This document shows, piece after piece, positions 33,932 to 41,890 of a stretch of 41,974 nucleotides of DNA. Source of the stretch: an uncultured Alphaproteobacteria bacterium. GTDB taxonomy: Bacteria > Pseudomonadota > Alphaproteobacteria > RF32 > CAG-239. The stretch spans positions 1-41,974 of the forward strand of contig CALXPT010000015.1 of NCBI GenBank assembly GCA_944390355.1, in the 5' to 3' direction. The notes beneath the pieces are model-generated. The model had not been told where the DNA came from and did no database searches. It saw only the letters and a program-made list of their open reading frames with translations. Each line of letters starts with the position of its first letter. Position 1 is the first letter of the stretch. Both the position numbers and the translations under genes were made by a program.

Positions 33932-35767
33932 TCAAAAATAAAATCGTACCGAGGCTAAAGTTTCATCAATATCAAATTTTCCATTATTTTGCTGATACTT
34001 GTATTCTAAAGCCAAAGCCTGGTTTGTAGACAAAGTATAGGCTGCCTCCGCATGATAAATCACTCTGTCGCCAAAATCAGACGTAGCAAAGACTTGCTCA
34101 ACATCGGCCAGCAAACGAATTTTTTGAAATCTGGTAAACACGCCGCCTTTAATCCCTAAACCAAAATATTGGTTGCGCGGCAAAAATCCGCCATAAGCCG
34201 CATGAATATTGGTCAGCGCAAATAAATAAACATTTTGCCAAGGCTCAACCGCACCGCCGCCGCCGACTTGCGTGTTAAACACATACCCCTCCCCGCCTGT
34301 TTCAGGATTAATCTCGCGATTAATCCCCAGAGCAATGTCATAAGACACCGGTCTAAACATTGTATTGATGGGTGAAATGGATTTAATATTCAAAATATCA
34401 AAGTCTTGGAGCAAATATTTATGAGAGTTATCATAGTGGCGCATGGTTAAATTTAGAAAATTAATTTCCGCACCGCCGAGCAAACCATATGGATTATCGG
34501 TTAAGGAATGATAAGCCGGCCGCAAAGAAATCTGCTGAAATCCTTCTCCGTTACGCACGCCGCCGCCCGCTACCAAACGTTTGGATTCGTGAGATTCTAC
34601 GGGATTTTCACCTTTGGTTAATTCGCTGAAATTAGCCTCCCTCTTAATCTGACTTCTGGCTCTCAGCAAATCAAAACTCTGCCGGCGATAATCTTCAAGT
34701 GCCAAATCTTTCGCCACATATTGATATTGCACATATTGATAAACCGCCTCAACTGCACCGGCTTGCTCTGATTTTTGCAGTTGAGAAAAATCGTAGTTTT
34801 GCGTTAAAACGGCCTCAACAAAAACCTGCCGCTGTTTGTCATTCATCTCTTCGTATTGGTGTAGGATTTTGCGCTGTCTGGACGGCCGATATTTAACATC
34901 CTTGACCAACCCCGACTTACGATAAACGGCTTTGATGGTATCCAAAGGAATAGCCTGCACCGAAAATTCATCGGCCAACTTCAACGACGGACGCACGGCA
35001 TCCAACACTTCCATAAGCATGTAAGAACAGTTCTGAGAAAAGAAATAATACTTGGTTTGCGTATTTCCGACCTCCCAAATATGTGCCACGAACATCTTTT
35101 TTTCATCGTCGCTTAAATTAAGGCTAAACTCCCAAATATCACGGTTTTCAATATTGTTGTAGGTGTTAATGATATCATAATAAGGCTTAACGGTAAACCC
35201 GCCCATATACCCGCCTGTTAAACCGAGCAACGCATACAAAGGCCCGGGGTTAGGCCCCGTAAACGCCCCGTAATTCAAACCGTGAGCCAAGAGCTGCGTA
35301 CCTTTGCGAGCCGTATCAATACGAATAAGCGTATGCCCGAATAAAGAAGAAGGATTATTCATATAAGCATCTGTAAACAAGAGCGTAACACCTTGAGGCT
35401 GCAAATCTTCAACAAATTTTTCATATTCGGAACACTTGGGATAAGACTTTTGTACGAGCCCTATTTTTTTCAAGAACAAGTATCTGGAGGGAAACAAACA
35501 AATTTTTTCGGTATTTTCCCCTTTTTCAAACAAAGCGACGGAAGCTTCAAGTTCCGATTGAGGATTACTGCGGCCATCATGAGCCAAATAAAAACTTTCG
35601 GAATCAATCGTCCCCCAAACACCACCAAACATTTTGGGACGATAATGCACCAAAGCGAGCCATTCGGGAGTTTGAGCAGCGTTTTCAATTGTCAAGACCT
35701 GAGCCGAAGCGGCATTGACAATCCCACCTAACCAAATGCATAAAAAAATAAAAACAAATTTTTTCAT
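33932..35767 (-). CDS. DUF4105 outer-membrane protein (Lnb N-terminal-like peptidase domain plus beta-barrel)
   Basis: 611 residues. A Sec signal peptide ends near residue 22 (AASAQ). The DUF4105 domain follows with SSLFGHTLIRID and YYFFSQNCSYMLMEVL, the conserved His and Cys of this papain-like/NlpC-related fold. From about 400 alternating polar/aromatic strands and a terminal Phe (ASVRFYF) indicate an outer-membrane beta-barrel inserted by BAM. Function in envelope biology is not known. It lies 76 bp after the DUF3015 gene, its usual partner. Confidence 0.85.
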   Translation of the reverse strand: MKKFVFIFLCIWLGGIVNAASAQVLTIENAAQTPEWLALVHYRPKMFGGVWGTIDSESFYLAHDGRSNPQSELEASVALFEKGENTEKICLFPSRYLFLKKIGLVQKSYPKCSEYEKFVEDLQPQGVTLLFTDAYMNNPSSLFGHTLIRIDTARKGTQLLAHGLNYGAFTGPNPGPLYALLGLTGGYMGGFTVKPYYDIINTYNNIENRDIWEFSLNLSDDEKKMFVAHIWEVGNTQTKYYFFSQNCSYMLMEVLDAVRPSLKLADEFSVQAIPLDTIKAVYRKSGLVKDVKYRPSRQRKILHQYEEMNDKQRQVFVEAVLTQNYDFSQLQKSEQAGAVEAVYQYVQYQYVAKDLALEDYRRQSFDLLRARSQIKREANFSELTKGENPVESHESKRLVAGGGVRNGEGFQQISLRPAYHSLTDNPYGLLGGAEINFLNLTMRHYDNSHKYLLQDFDILNIKSISPINTMFRPVSYDIALGINREINPETGGEGYVFNTQVGGGGAVEPWQNVYLFALTNIHAAYGGFLPRNQYFGLGIKGGVFTRFQKIRLLADVEQVFATSDFGDRVIYHAEAAYTLSTNQALALEYKYQQNNGKFDIDETLASVRFYF

Positions 35768-35780
35768 CCGCCCAAATCAC

Positions 35781-35823
35781 AAAAAACAAAGGGGGTGTAG
35801 ATTAAAACCATACCGCCCCCTTT
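35781..35823 (-). terminator. Terminator-like hairpin between DUF3015 and DUF4105 genes
   Basis: aaaggggg (35788-35795) pairs perfectly with cccccttt (35816-35823); the minus strand continues with a T-rich run. Likely a partial terminator within the pair. Confidence 0.75.
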
Positions 35824-35843
35824 TCAACTCAATCACACTTAAC

Positions 35844-36302
35844 TTAAGCTTTCATAACTTCAAATAAAGCAAGCGTAACCGAAACGGCATCAACATCTTG
35901 ATTTGGGAAAATATAAGCAAAATTTTCTTGGCTCTTTTGAGCTAAAACATTGCGATCAACATTCATGATACCTGCCAAAGTATCGATTGTTTCCCCCTCG
36001 CCTCTGGCGGCATCCATGGCATATTGTTCCATATTATTTTCAATAAAAGCCAACACCATTTTCTGAGTACCGCCGGTAATACGTCCGTTCGGATCGCAGC
36101 CCGAAGTACCGAAAGTAATACCGAAAGTCTGTGTACCGAAAATACCATTTGTCGTTGCGGCTAAAATCTGAGGCACGCGACCGCTTTGTCCCCGCCAAGC
36201 CATAGAGCCCAAACCGCACCCTGTGCTGTCAACAGCCATAGCCTGAGAAGAAACAAACATTGCCCCGCACAAAACAGAGGCCCAAAAGATTTTTTTCATC
36301 AT
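35844..36302 (-). CDS. DUF3015 periplasmic protein
   Basis: 152 residues. A signal peptide ends in SSQAMA, and the mature protein begins VDSTGCGLGSMAWRGQSG; with FGITFGTSGCDPNGRI and FIENNMEQYAMDAARGEGET this matches DUF3015. The two Cys (about 29 and 69) probably form a disulfide. Role unknown; it is often found next to DUF4105. GGGAGA lies upstream; two adjacent ATGs leave the start uncertain by one codon. Confidence 0.85.
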   Translation of the reverse strand: MMKKIFWASVLCGAMFVSSQAMAVDSTGCGLGSMAWRGQSGRVPQILAATTNGIFGTQTFGITFGTSGCDPNGRITGGTQKMVLAFIENNMEQYAMDAARGEGETIDTLAGIMNVDRNVLAQKSQENFAYIFPNQDVDAVSVTLALFEVMKA

Positions 36303-36406
36303 AATTCTCCCTATATAAAAAGACTACTTGAGCAGGCTAACATAAATTCAAAAAAAGTATAGAACAAATATCAATTAAACACAAATTTTTGCACTTTTTA
36401 ATTTAT

Positions 36407-36434
36407 TTGCTTGCACAACAAAAAAAAATATGCT
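36407..36434 (+). promoter_or_regulatory. Candidate greA promoter
   Basis: TTGCTT (36407-36412), 16-bp spacer, TATGCT (36429-36434). It would give a greA leader of about 130 nt containing two hairpins. Confidence 0.5.
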
Positions 36435-36471
36435 AGAAAGAACAACAGAAATTAACAAAAGATTCAAAAAG

Positions 36472-36508
36472 CTGTGATGGATAGTAACCGTCGCAGTTTA
36501 ATTTTTCT
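36472..36508 (+). terminator. Terminator-like hairpin in the greA leader
   Basis: ctgtgatgg (36472-36480) pairs with ccgtcgcag (36488-36496), seven Watson-Crick and two G-U pairs around loop atagtaa, followed by tttaatttttc. A second stem (acccaaa 36528-36534 / tttgggt 36542-36548) lies just before the greA ribosome-binding site. Confidence 0.6.
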
Positions 36509-36570
36509 AACATTTTATTAACAATCGACCCAAACGAAACATTTGGGTTCATAACTTATTGAGGTGCGAA

Positions 36571-37044
36571 ATGGAAAAATTCCCTTTAACAAAAAATGGT
36601 TTCACCGAACTTGAAGCGGAATTGAAAAGATTAAAGAGCGTTGACCGCCCAAACATCATAGCCGCGATTGAAGAAGCACGTTCACACGGAGATTTGTCGG
36701 AAAACGCCGAATATTCATCCGCCAAAGAAAAACAAAGTTTCATAGAAGGCCGCATACAAGAGTTAGAAGCGGTAATCAGCCGCGCCCAAGTCATTGACCC
36801 GACCCAAATCAAAGGCGACGTGATTCGTTTCGGAGCAACTGTTGTTGTAGCAGATGAAGACACCGATGAAGAAAAACAATACCAAATTGTCGGCGATTAT
36901 GAAGCCGATATAGAAAAGAACCGCATTTCTTTATCATCGCCTTTGGCCAAAGCATTAATAGGCAAAGAAACCGGAGACATCGCTGAGTTTTCGGCCCCCG
37001 GAGGCAAAAAATCATTTGAAATTGTAGAAGTTATCTACAAATAA
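36571..37044 (+). CDS. greA: Transcription elongation factor GreA
   Basis: 157 residues from MEKFPLTKNGFTELEAELKR at 36571 with GAGGTG upstream. An N-terminal coiled coil carries DLSENAEYSSAKEKQS, whose tip holds the acidic residues that enter the RNA polymerase secondary channel; the C-terminal FKBP-like domain ends in GGKKSFEIVEVIY. GreA rescues backtracked RNA polymerase by stimulating transcript cleavage. First plus-strand gene of a run with trxB, divergent from the DUF3015 gene. Confidence 0.95.
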   Translation: MEKFPLTKNGFTELEAELKRLKSVDRPNIIAAIEEARSHGDLSENAEYSSAKEKQSFIEGRIQELEAVISRAQVIDPTQIKGDVIRFGATVVVADEDTDEEKQYQIVGDYEADIEKNRISLSSPLAKALIGKETGDIAEFSAPGGKKSFEIVEVIYK

Positions 37045-37068
37045 AAACAAGTATTTACTATATATTAG

Positions 37069-37103
37069 AGCCGGAAGCTAAAATCCGGCTTTAATTTTTT
37101 ATT
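37069..37103 (+). terminator. Rho-independent terminator of greA
   Basis: agccgga (37069-37075) pairs with tccggct (37084-37090), followed by ttaatttttta. Confidence 0.8.
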
Positions 37104-37143
37104 TTTTAAGAATAAGATTATAAAAAAATATAAGGAGAAACAA

Positions 37144-38079
37144 ATGACGCAATACGATAGCAAACTACTCATCATCGGCTCGGGACCGGCAGGTTATACG
37201 GCAGGAATATACGCTGCAAGAGCCGGATTAGAACCGATAATGGTTTCGGGCTTCCAACCCGGAGGACAGTTAACATTAACCACAAATATTGAGAATTTTC
37301 CGGGGTTTGCAAATTCAACGGACGGCAATACTTTAATGTTAGCGATGAAAGAACAAGCCCTAAACCTCGGCGTCAAAATTATTGAAGACACCATAACAGA
37401 GGTAAACTTTGCACAAAGGCCTTTTATCTGCAAATCAGAAAGCAAAGAATTTCAAGCAGATAGCATCATAATTTCAACCGGAGCATCCGCGCGCTGGCTG
37501 GGGTTGGAAAGTGAAGAAAAGTTCAGAGGATTCGGCATTTCATCATGCGCAACCTGTGATGGATTCTTTTATCGCAATAAAGAGGTTGTTGTGGTTGGCG
37601 GCGGCAATACAGCGGTTGAAGATGCCTTGTTGTTATCAAAATTTGCCAAACACGTAACCTTAATACACAGAAGAGATTCTTTACGAGCCGACGCCGCCTC
37701 ACAAAAAAGATTATTTGTCAATGACAAAATTTCGGTTATATGGGATAGTGTTGTTACAGAATTTTTGGGAACGGAACAACCGCGCTCATTAACGGGAATA
37801 AAAGTCAAAAACGTTAAAACCGGTGAAATTAAGGAAATGAAAACGGACGGCGTGTTTGTAGCAGTGGGCAACCACCCAAATACGGAAGTGTTCAAAGGAA
37901 AATTAGATTTATCGGATGAAGGCTATATCATCACCGCACCGGATAGTACTCAAACATCAATAGAGGGTATTTTTGCCGCCGGAGACGTGCGCTTTGGAAA
38001 TTATCGCCAAGCAATTGTTGCCGCCGGTTCGGGGTGCATTGCCGCTTTGGAAGCCGAAAAATTTTTACAAGAAAAATAA
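37144..38079 (+). CDS. trxB: Thioredoxin reductase
   Basis: 311 residues, normal length. FAD-binding IIGSGPAGYTAGIYAARAG, the redox pair in SSCATCDGFFYR (CxxC), NADPH-binding VVVGGGNTAVEDALLLS, and the late GIFAAGDVRFGNYRQAIVAA all match low-molecular-weight thioredoxin reductase. It reduces thioredoxin with NADPH. AAGGAGAAACAA precedes the ATG. The next gene starts 10 bp after its stop. Confidence 0.95.
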   Translation: MTQYDSKLLIIGSGPAGYTAGIYAARAGLEPIMVSGFQPGGQLTLTTNIENFPGFANSTDGNTLMLAMKEQALNLGVKIIEDTITEVNFAQRPFICKSESKEFQADSIIISTGASARWLGLESEEKFRGFGISSCATCDGFFYRNKEVVVVGGGNTAVEDALLLSKFAKHVTLIHRRDSLRADAASQKRLFVNDKISVIWDSVVTEFLGTEQPRSLTGIKVKNVKTGEIKEMKTDGVFVAVGNHPNTEVFKGKLDLSDEGYIITAPDSTQTSIEGIFAAGDVRFGNYRQAIVAAGSGCIAALEAEKFLQEK

Positions 38080-38089
38080 AGGACAAACC

Positions 38090-39253
38090 ATGAACATCAA
38101 ACAAAAACTTGAACTTTGGCAGCAAAACAAATTAATCAGTCTTGAACAACAACAAGAAATATTAGCCTTTGAAGAGCAAAACACCAAACCGTTTGCCGTT
38201 TTCGCCTTACTCACCATAAGTGCGCTTTGCTTTGGCATTGGTTTAATCGGCACGATAGCGGCAAACTGGGATAGATTAAGCGACACAATGAAATTGATTA
38301 ACTACTTTATATTGAGTTGTGCAATCGGATACGGAATTTATTTCTGCCGAAAAAAATATGCCGCCAAACTCACCGAGGCTTTGATTTTGCTTTATGCAAT
38401 TGACATATTGGCAGGCATCGGATTAATAGCCCAAATATTTAACTTAAGTTCAGACACACTCGGCTGGTTGTTGCTATGGAGTATTTTAATAACACCGCTG
38501 GTCTTTTTAAGCAAAACGCCGATATTAGCTTTTTTCTGGGTTTGTACCCTACCGATGAGCTTGCTGGATTGTCTGGAAGAAATTGAGTTCATAAAGAACT
38601 GGATGGACATGATTATGAATTACATTCCAAGCAACGCCGCCTTATGGTTAATCACGGCAATTTACTTTGCCATCAGCTGCTTGTTTAAACGAGAAAGTAA
38701 AATATTTGAAGGACTTCGCGCATGGATATATTTTTCATTACCTTGCATTTTTATGGCTCTGTACAATGATTGGTTTACAGAAACAGAAAAGAATATGAAT
38801 TGGGGACAATGGAGTATATTGGGCTTATGTCTTGCCCTTTCGGTCGGATTTTATTATATGCCCAAAACCAAGGAGTTTCGAGGAACAAGCATCATTTTAG
38901 GTATTTTTGCCTTGTTTAACCTCATAACCGGCTTGATATTGATATATGGTACGACAGCAGAAGAAATGTATCTGGGCAATAATGCGATTTATAAATTAAC
39001 TCAGCATATATTTTCCGTTGCTTTATTGTTAACGATGCTGTTCAGAACCATACAGTTAAAAAGATTAAATTGGGCAAAAGTAGCGTTAACATTTGTCTCG
39101 ATAGATTTTTTTGTGATTTATGTGGATTATAGCCAAGCATTATTAAGTACGGGATTAAGTATGATGGGGTGCAGTCTGGTTTTCTTAGGGCTCGCCTACA
39201 TTGCCGCAAGAGGCATACAGTTAATTAACGAACATCAAGGACAAACGAAATGA
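38090..39253 (+). CDS. DUF2157 membrane protein
   Basis: 387 residues from MNIKQKLELWQQNKLISLEQ at 38090, with AAAGGAC upstream; the longer open frame begins inside trxB. An N-terminal soluble helical stretch of about 45 residues (LISLEQQQEILAFEEQN) and then about ten transmembrane segments match DUF2157, a family of integral membrane proteins of unknown role. Its last codons overlap the ATG of the next gene (ATGA), a strict translational coupling usual for this pair. Confidence 0.88.
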   Translation: MNIKQKLELWQQNKLISLEQQQEILAFEEQNTKPFAVFALLTISALCFGIGLIGTIAANWDRLSDTMKLINYFILSCAIGYGIYFCRKKYAAKLTEALILLYAIDILAGIGLIAQIFNLSSDTLGWLLLWSILITPLVFLSKTPILAFFWVCTLPMSLLDCLEEIEFIKNWMDMIMNYIPSNAALWLITAIYFAISCLFKRESKIFEGLRAWIYFSLPCIFMALYNDWFTETEKNMNWGQWSILGLCLALSVGFYYMPKTKEFRGTSIILGIFALFNLITGLILIYGTTAEEMYLGNNAIYKLTQHIFSVALLLTMLFRTIQLKRLNWAKVALTFVSIDFFVIYVDYSQALLSTGLSMMGCSLVFLGLAYIAARGIQLINEHQGQTK

Positions 39254-39666
39254 AATTAAATCAAAATATTAAAATTATATCAGCCCTTTCTTTTCCGATT
39301 ATCATACTTATAATATGGAGCATATATCTAAGCTGCCTTTCATACTTCGGACAAACAGTAAAACTCCCTGGGGCTGGATACGACCCAAGAGATTTACTTT
39401 CGGGAAAATATATTTTGTTAAGCATAAATTGGGATAAAGCCGATTGCAGCCAATTTACCGACAATAGCTGCCCTAAAGAAAAATTTGAAAAAATATATCG
39501 TTACTATGCACCGGAAAAAGAAGCCCCGCAAATGGAAAATTATATAAACAAATATCTTCCGGAAATAACCATGGAGTTCACCTATCGCCAAGGACAAACC
39601 CCGATATTAAAAGAAATATATTTCGATAAAATGTTATGGAAAGATTATCAAAAGAAGGAAGAATAA
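39250..39666 (+). CDS. GDYXXLXY-type membrane-anchored protein
   Basis: 138 residues. One N-terminal transmembrane helix (about 13-33) is followed by DPRDLLSGKYILLSINW, which matches the GDYXXLXY motif with GKY in place of GDY. The rest is a small periplasmic domain with two Cys (about 59 and 67) that could form a disulfide. The family partners DUF2157 proteins; function unknown. Start overlaps the previous gene by 4 bp. Confidence 0.85.
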   Translation: MKLNQNIKIISALSFPIIILIIWSIYLSCLSYFGQTVKLPGAGYDPRDLLSGKYILLSINWDKADCSQFTDNSCPKEKFEKIYRYYAPEKEAPQMENYINKYLPEITMEFTYRQGQTPILKEIYFDKMLWKDYQKKEE

Positions 39667-39677
39667 GAAAAGAACAA

Positions 39678-39710
39678 GGGGTTCACCAAATGGTGAGCCC
39701 CCTATTTTTA
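39678..39710. terminator. Rho-independent terminator
   Basis: ggggttcacc (39678-39687) pairs with ggtgagcccc (39692-39701) with one G-U pair, followed on the plus strand by tattttta. Lies between convergent genes. Confidence 0.8.
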
Positions 39711-41543
39711 ATAAGAAAAATCTACGTTGTCAAAATAATCCAGCGGAACACTTAGGGACGGACTGTCGCCATATTCCACTTTGACCTTATCCCCTGCTTT
39801 GGTCCATTTCAGTTCAGGGAAGAACTCGGACGAAGCATAGAATTCTTTGCCACTCAAGTTATCAAACAGCAGATAATAAATTCTGCCTTCACAAGTAATG
39901 GCCTTAACAACATAATTTTTCACTTGCTTAAAAACTTGTCCATCTTTAACAATATCTTGAGTTAAGCGGCGAAGTTTTTCCAAATAAGCTTGTTCGGCTT
40001 CTTTTTTAGTCGTACCACAGCCTAAAGCCTGACGATTAGATACCGCCAAGAAACAATACCCGACAATATTTCCAGACTTACCTTTCATAGTCATAAAATA
40101 AGTCGGAACATTTCTGACATTGTACAACACCGGCCAATCGGCAGAATATTTAGCGGCACTGGCAAACGGACTATCTTGAGCAATTTTTCTTGCTTCGGAT
40201 TCATTAAATCCACCGGAGAAAGAATAAACATTTCCAACCTCAGTTGTTTCAGGAACTTGATAGTATTTTGCAGTTTTTGTTTTGGTATCAACCAACATAA
40301 AACCGTTCGTACCATTATCACGCCCTGAAGACTGAACACCTGTGTACCAATAGCTCCGACCTTCAGATTGCACCAAAGACATCCCCGGAGTTGCAACTTT
40401 AACATCATACTTGCTCCACCAAGAATTTATCCAGCCATTAACATACTTTCCCCAATCATTGATTTGTATGTCAACAATTTTCTGTGGTTGGATTCGGTCA
40501 ATCCAATCAGGAATTTTGCTTGCAGGATAAGATTTAATGTCACCATTCTGTGCATCAACGGTTAAGACTTCAACAATATTGTCGCCGGAAAAGCCGACGG
40601 TTGGTTGATAAACAGGCACAACCCAATAAGGATTACCATGATTATCAATTTCAAAGTTAAGTTTGCTCAAACCTTTGTTGATATATCCGTTCACACGAAT
40701 ATGTCTTTCCAAATCGGTAGCCCAATAACATTGCTTGGCATACTTGATGGATAAAGGCTTTCCGTTAAGGTTGGTAACCAGATAACGACGCATCAAATCA
40801 GCCGCATCAACCAACACATACCCCGGAGTAATTCCGTTAGCAAACCACTTCCAGAAGGAAGAATGTTCCAAGGGAGCAACCCAAACCAAATCATTATCAA
40901 ATTTAAGTTTAACGCCATTATCAACGGTAAACTCACCGGATAACATTTGTAAGGTCATATCACCGATTTCACAACGAGAACCGAGGCCAGAATGTTCCCC
41001 AAGCTTATCGCTAGCAAATTTCATAGCCAAACTATCATCTCCGACCCGCATTTTTTCAACCGGAACGGGAGAAATATCGTGTTTAAACACACTATCAGAA
41101 ACAACTTCAACCGAAAGCATTTTCTGATAAGTTGAGCTATGAAAGATAGGCATTGTCATCAGAGCCATAACACAGAAAGCGATTATGCTGATACCAAGTG
41201 GCATCCATCGACAACAAAGCAAAAACTTATGTTTTAGCTCATACTTGCCGATAACAACATTATCATAGAGCATACCTTTTTGCCTATAGCCCAGATTATC
41301 ACTTTCTATAGAGCGAGAGGCATAATAGACCCCCAACCCCATGACGGATGTGAAGAAAAACTCAATCCACGGGTCGTGGAAACGCCAAAAAGCAAGCGCA
41401 GGCAAAGCCCAACAGTAGTTTACTACGAACCAAAACAGAGCAACTGCAATGGTTAAGTATAAACAACTTTTTTTAGAATAGCGGCGGAATGATACTGCGC
41501 CGAACACGAGTGCTAAGAAGCACGAAAAAATTAAATAATACAT
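39708..41543 (-). CDS. Large polytopic membrane protein with repeated PepSY-like periplasmic modules, function unknown
   Basis: 611 residues from MYYLIFSCFLALVFG at 41543; a TTG two codons earlier is less likely. Three or four hydrophobic segments in the first ~140 residues precede a large soluble part. In it, YWVVPVYQPTVGFSGDNIVE then VLTVDAQNGDIKSYPASKIP, and later KGFMLVDTKTKTAKYYQVPE-like text, look like two related modules in which a conserved small strand pair is followed by DxxTG/DxKT; this is similar in style to PepSY repeats. No enzyme motif recognised. Single unit with promoter (41574-41601), AT-rich SD-less leader ending gcgtATG. Confidence 0.7.
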   Translation of the reverse strand: MYYLIFSCFLALVFGAVSFRRYSKKSCLYLTIAVALFWFVVNYCWALPALAFWRFHDPWIEFFFTSVMGLGVYYASRSIESDNLGYRQKGMLYDNVVIGKYELKHKFLLCCRWMPLGISIIAFCVMALMTMPIFHSSTYQKMLSVEVVSDSVFKHDISPVPVEKMRVGDDSLAMKFASDKLGEHSGLGSRCEIGDMTLQMLSGEFTVDNGVKLKFDNDLVWVAPLEHSSFWKWFANGITPGYVLVDAADLMRRYLVTNLNGKPLSIKYAKQCYWATDLERHIRVNGYINKGLSKLNFEIDNHGNPYWVVPVYQPTVGFSGDNIVEVLTVDAQNGDIKSYPASKIPDWIDRIQPQKIVDIQINDWGKYVNGWINSWWSKYDVKVATPGMSLVQSEGRSYWYTGVQSSGRDNGTNGFMLVDTKTKTAKYYQVPETTEVGNVYSFSGGFNESEARKIAQDSPFASAAKYSADWPVLYNVRNVPTYFMTMKGKSGNIVGYCFLAVSNRQALGCGTTKKEAEQAYLEKLRRLTQDIVKDGQVFKQVKNYVVKAITCEGRIYYLLFDNLSGKEFYASSEFFPELKWTKAGDKVKVEYGDSPSLSVPLDYFDNVDFSY

Positions 41544-41573
41544 ACGCAAAAAAATTAAATATTACAAATACAG

Positions 41574-41601
41574 AGTATACACGAATTTAGACAAAAATCA
41601 A
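41574..41601 (-). promoter_or_regulatory. Promoter of the large membrane protein gene
   Basis: On the minus strand: TTGATT (41596-41601), 16-bp spacer, TATACT (41574-41579). The CTTGATTTTTGTC core matches the promoters at 10630 and 13167. Confidence 0.65.
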
Positions 41602-41642
41602 GTAGTTTTATACAAGGATAAGAAAAAAATATAAAAAAAGAC

Positions 41643-41670
41643 TTGCAAAAATAAAAAAAACGGGTAATTT
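41643..41670 (+). promoter_or_regulatory. Probable promoter of the tRNA pair
   Basis: TTGCAA (41643-41648), 16-bp spacer, TAATTT (41665-41670), 18 bp before the first tRNA. Confidence 0.5.
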
Positions 41671-41688
41671 AGGTGATGTTGGATTAAT

Positions 41689-41765
41689 CGGGACTTAGCT
41701 CAGCCTGGTAGAGCGCTTGCTTTGGGAGCAAGATGTCGTAGGTTCGAATCCTATAGTCCCGACCA
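41689..41765 (+). tRNA. tRNA-Pro (UGG)
   Basis: 77 nt with encoded CCA. Acceptor CGGGACT/AGTCCCG, D-arm AGCTCAGCCTGGTAGAGC, anticodon stem CTTGC/GCAAG with loop TTTGGGA (anticodon UGG), T-arm GTAGG-TTCGAAT-CCTAT. The C1-G72 pair is usual for tRNA-Pro. Confidence 0.97.
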
Positions 41766-41768
41766 GTT

Positions 41769-41845
41769 GCGCTCTTAGCTCAGCAGGATAGAGCAACAGC
41801 CTTCTAAGCTGTGGGTCGGGCGTTCGAATCGCCCAGAGCGCGCCA
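41769..41845 (+). tRNA. tRNA-Arg (UCU)
   Basis: 77 nt with encoded CCA. Acceptor GCGCTCT/AGAGCGC, anticodon stem ACAGC/GCTGT with loop CTTCTAA (anticodon UCU), T-arm GGGCG-TTCGAAT-CGCCC. It reads AGA/AGG codons and lies 3 bp after tRNA-Pro in one transcript. Confidence 0.97.
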
Positions 41846-41852
41846 TTTACAC

Positions 41853-41883
41853 AAAAACCCTCATCGTCAAGATGAGGGTTTTT
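41853..41883 (+). terminator. Rho-independent terminator of the tRNA pair
   Basis: aaaaaccctcatc (41853-41865) pairs perfectly with gatgagggttttt (41871-41883), giving a stem with a built-in T-run. Confidence 0.9.
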
Positions 41884-41890
41884 GCGTAAA

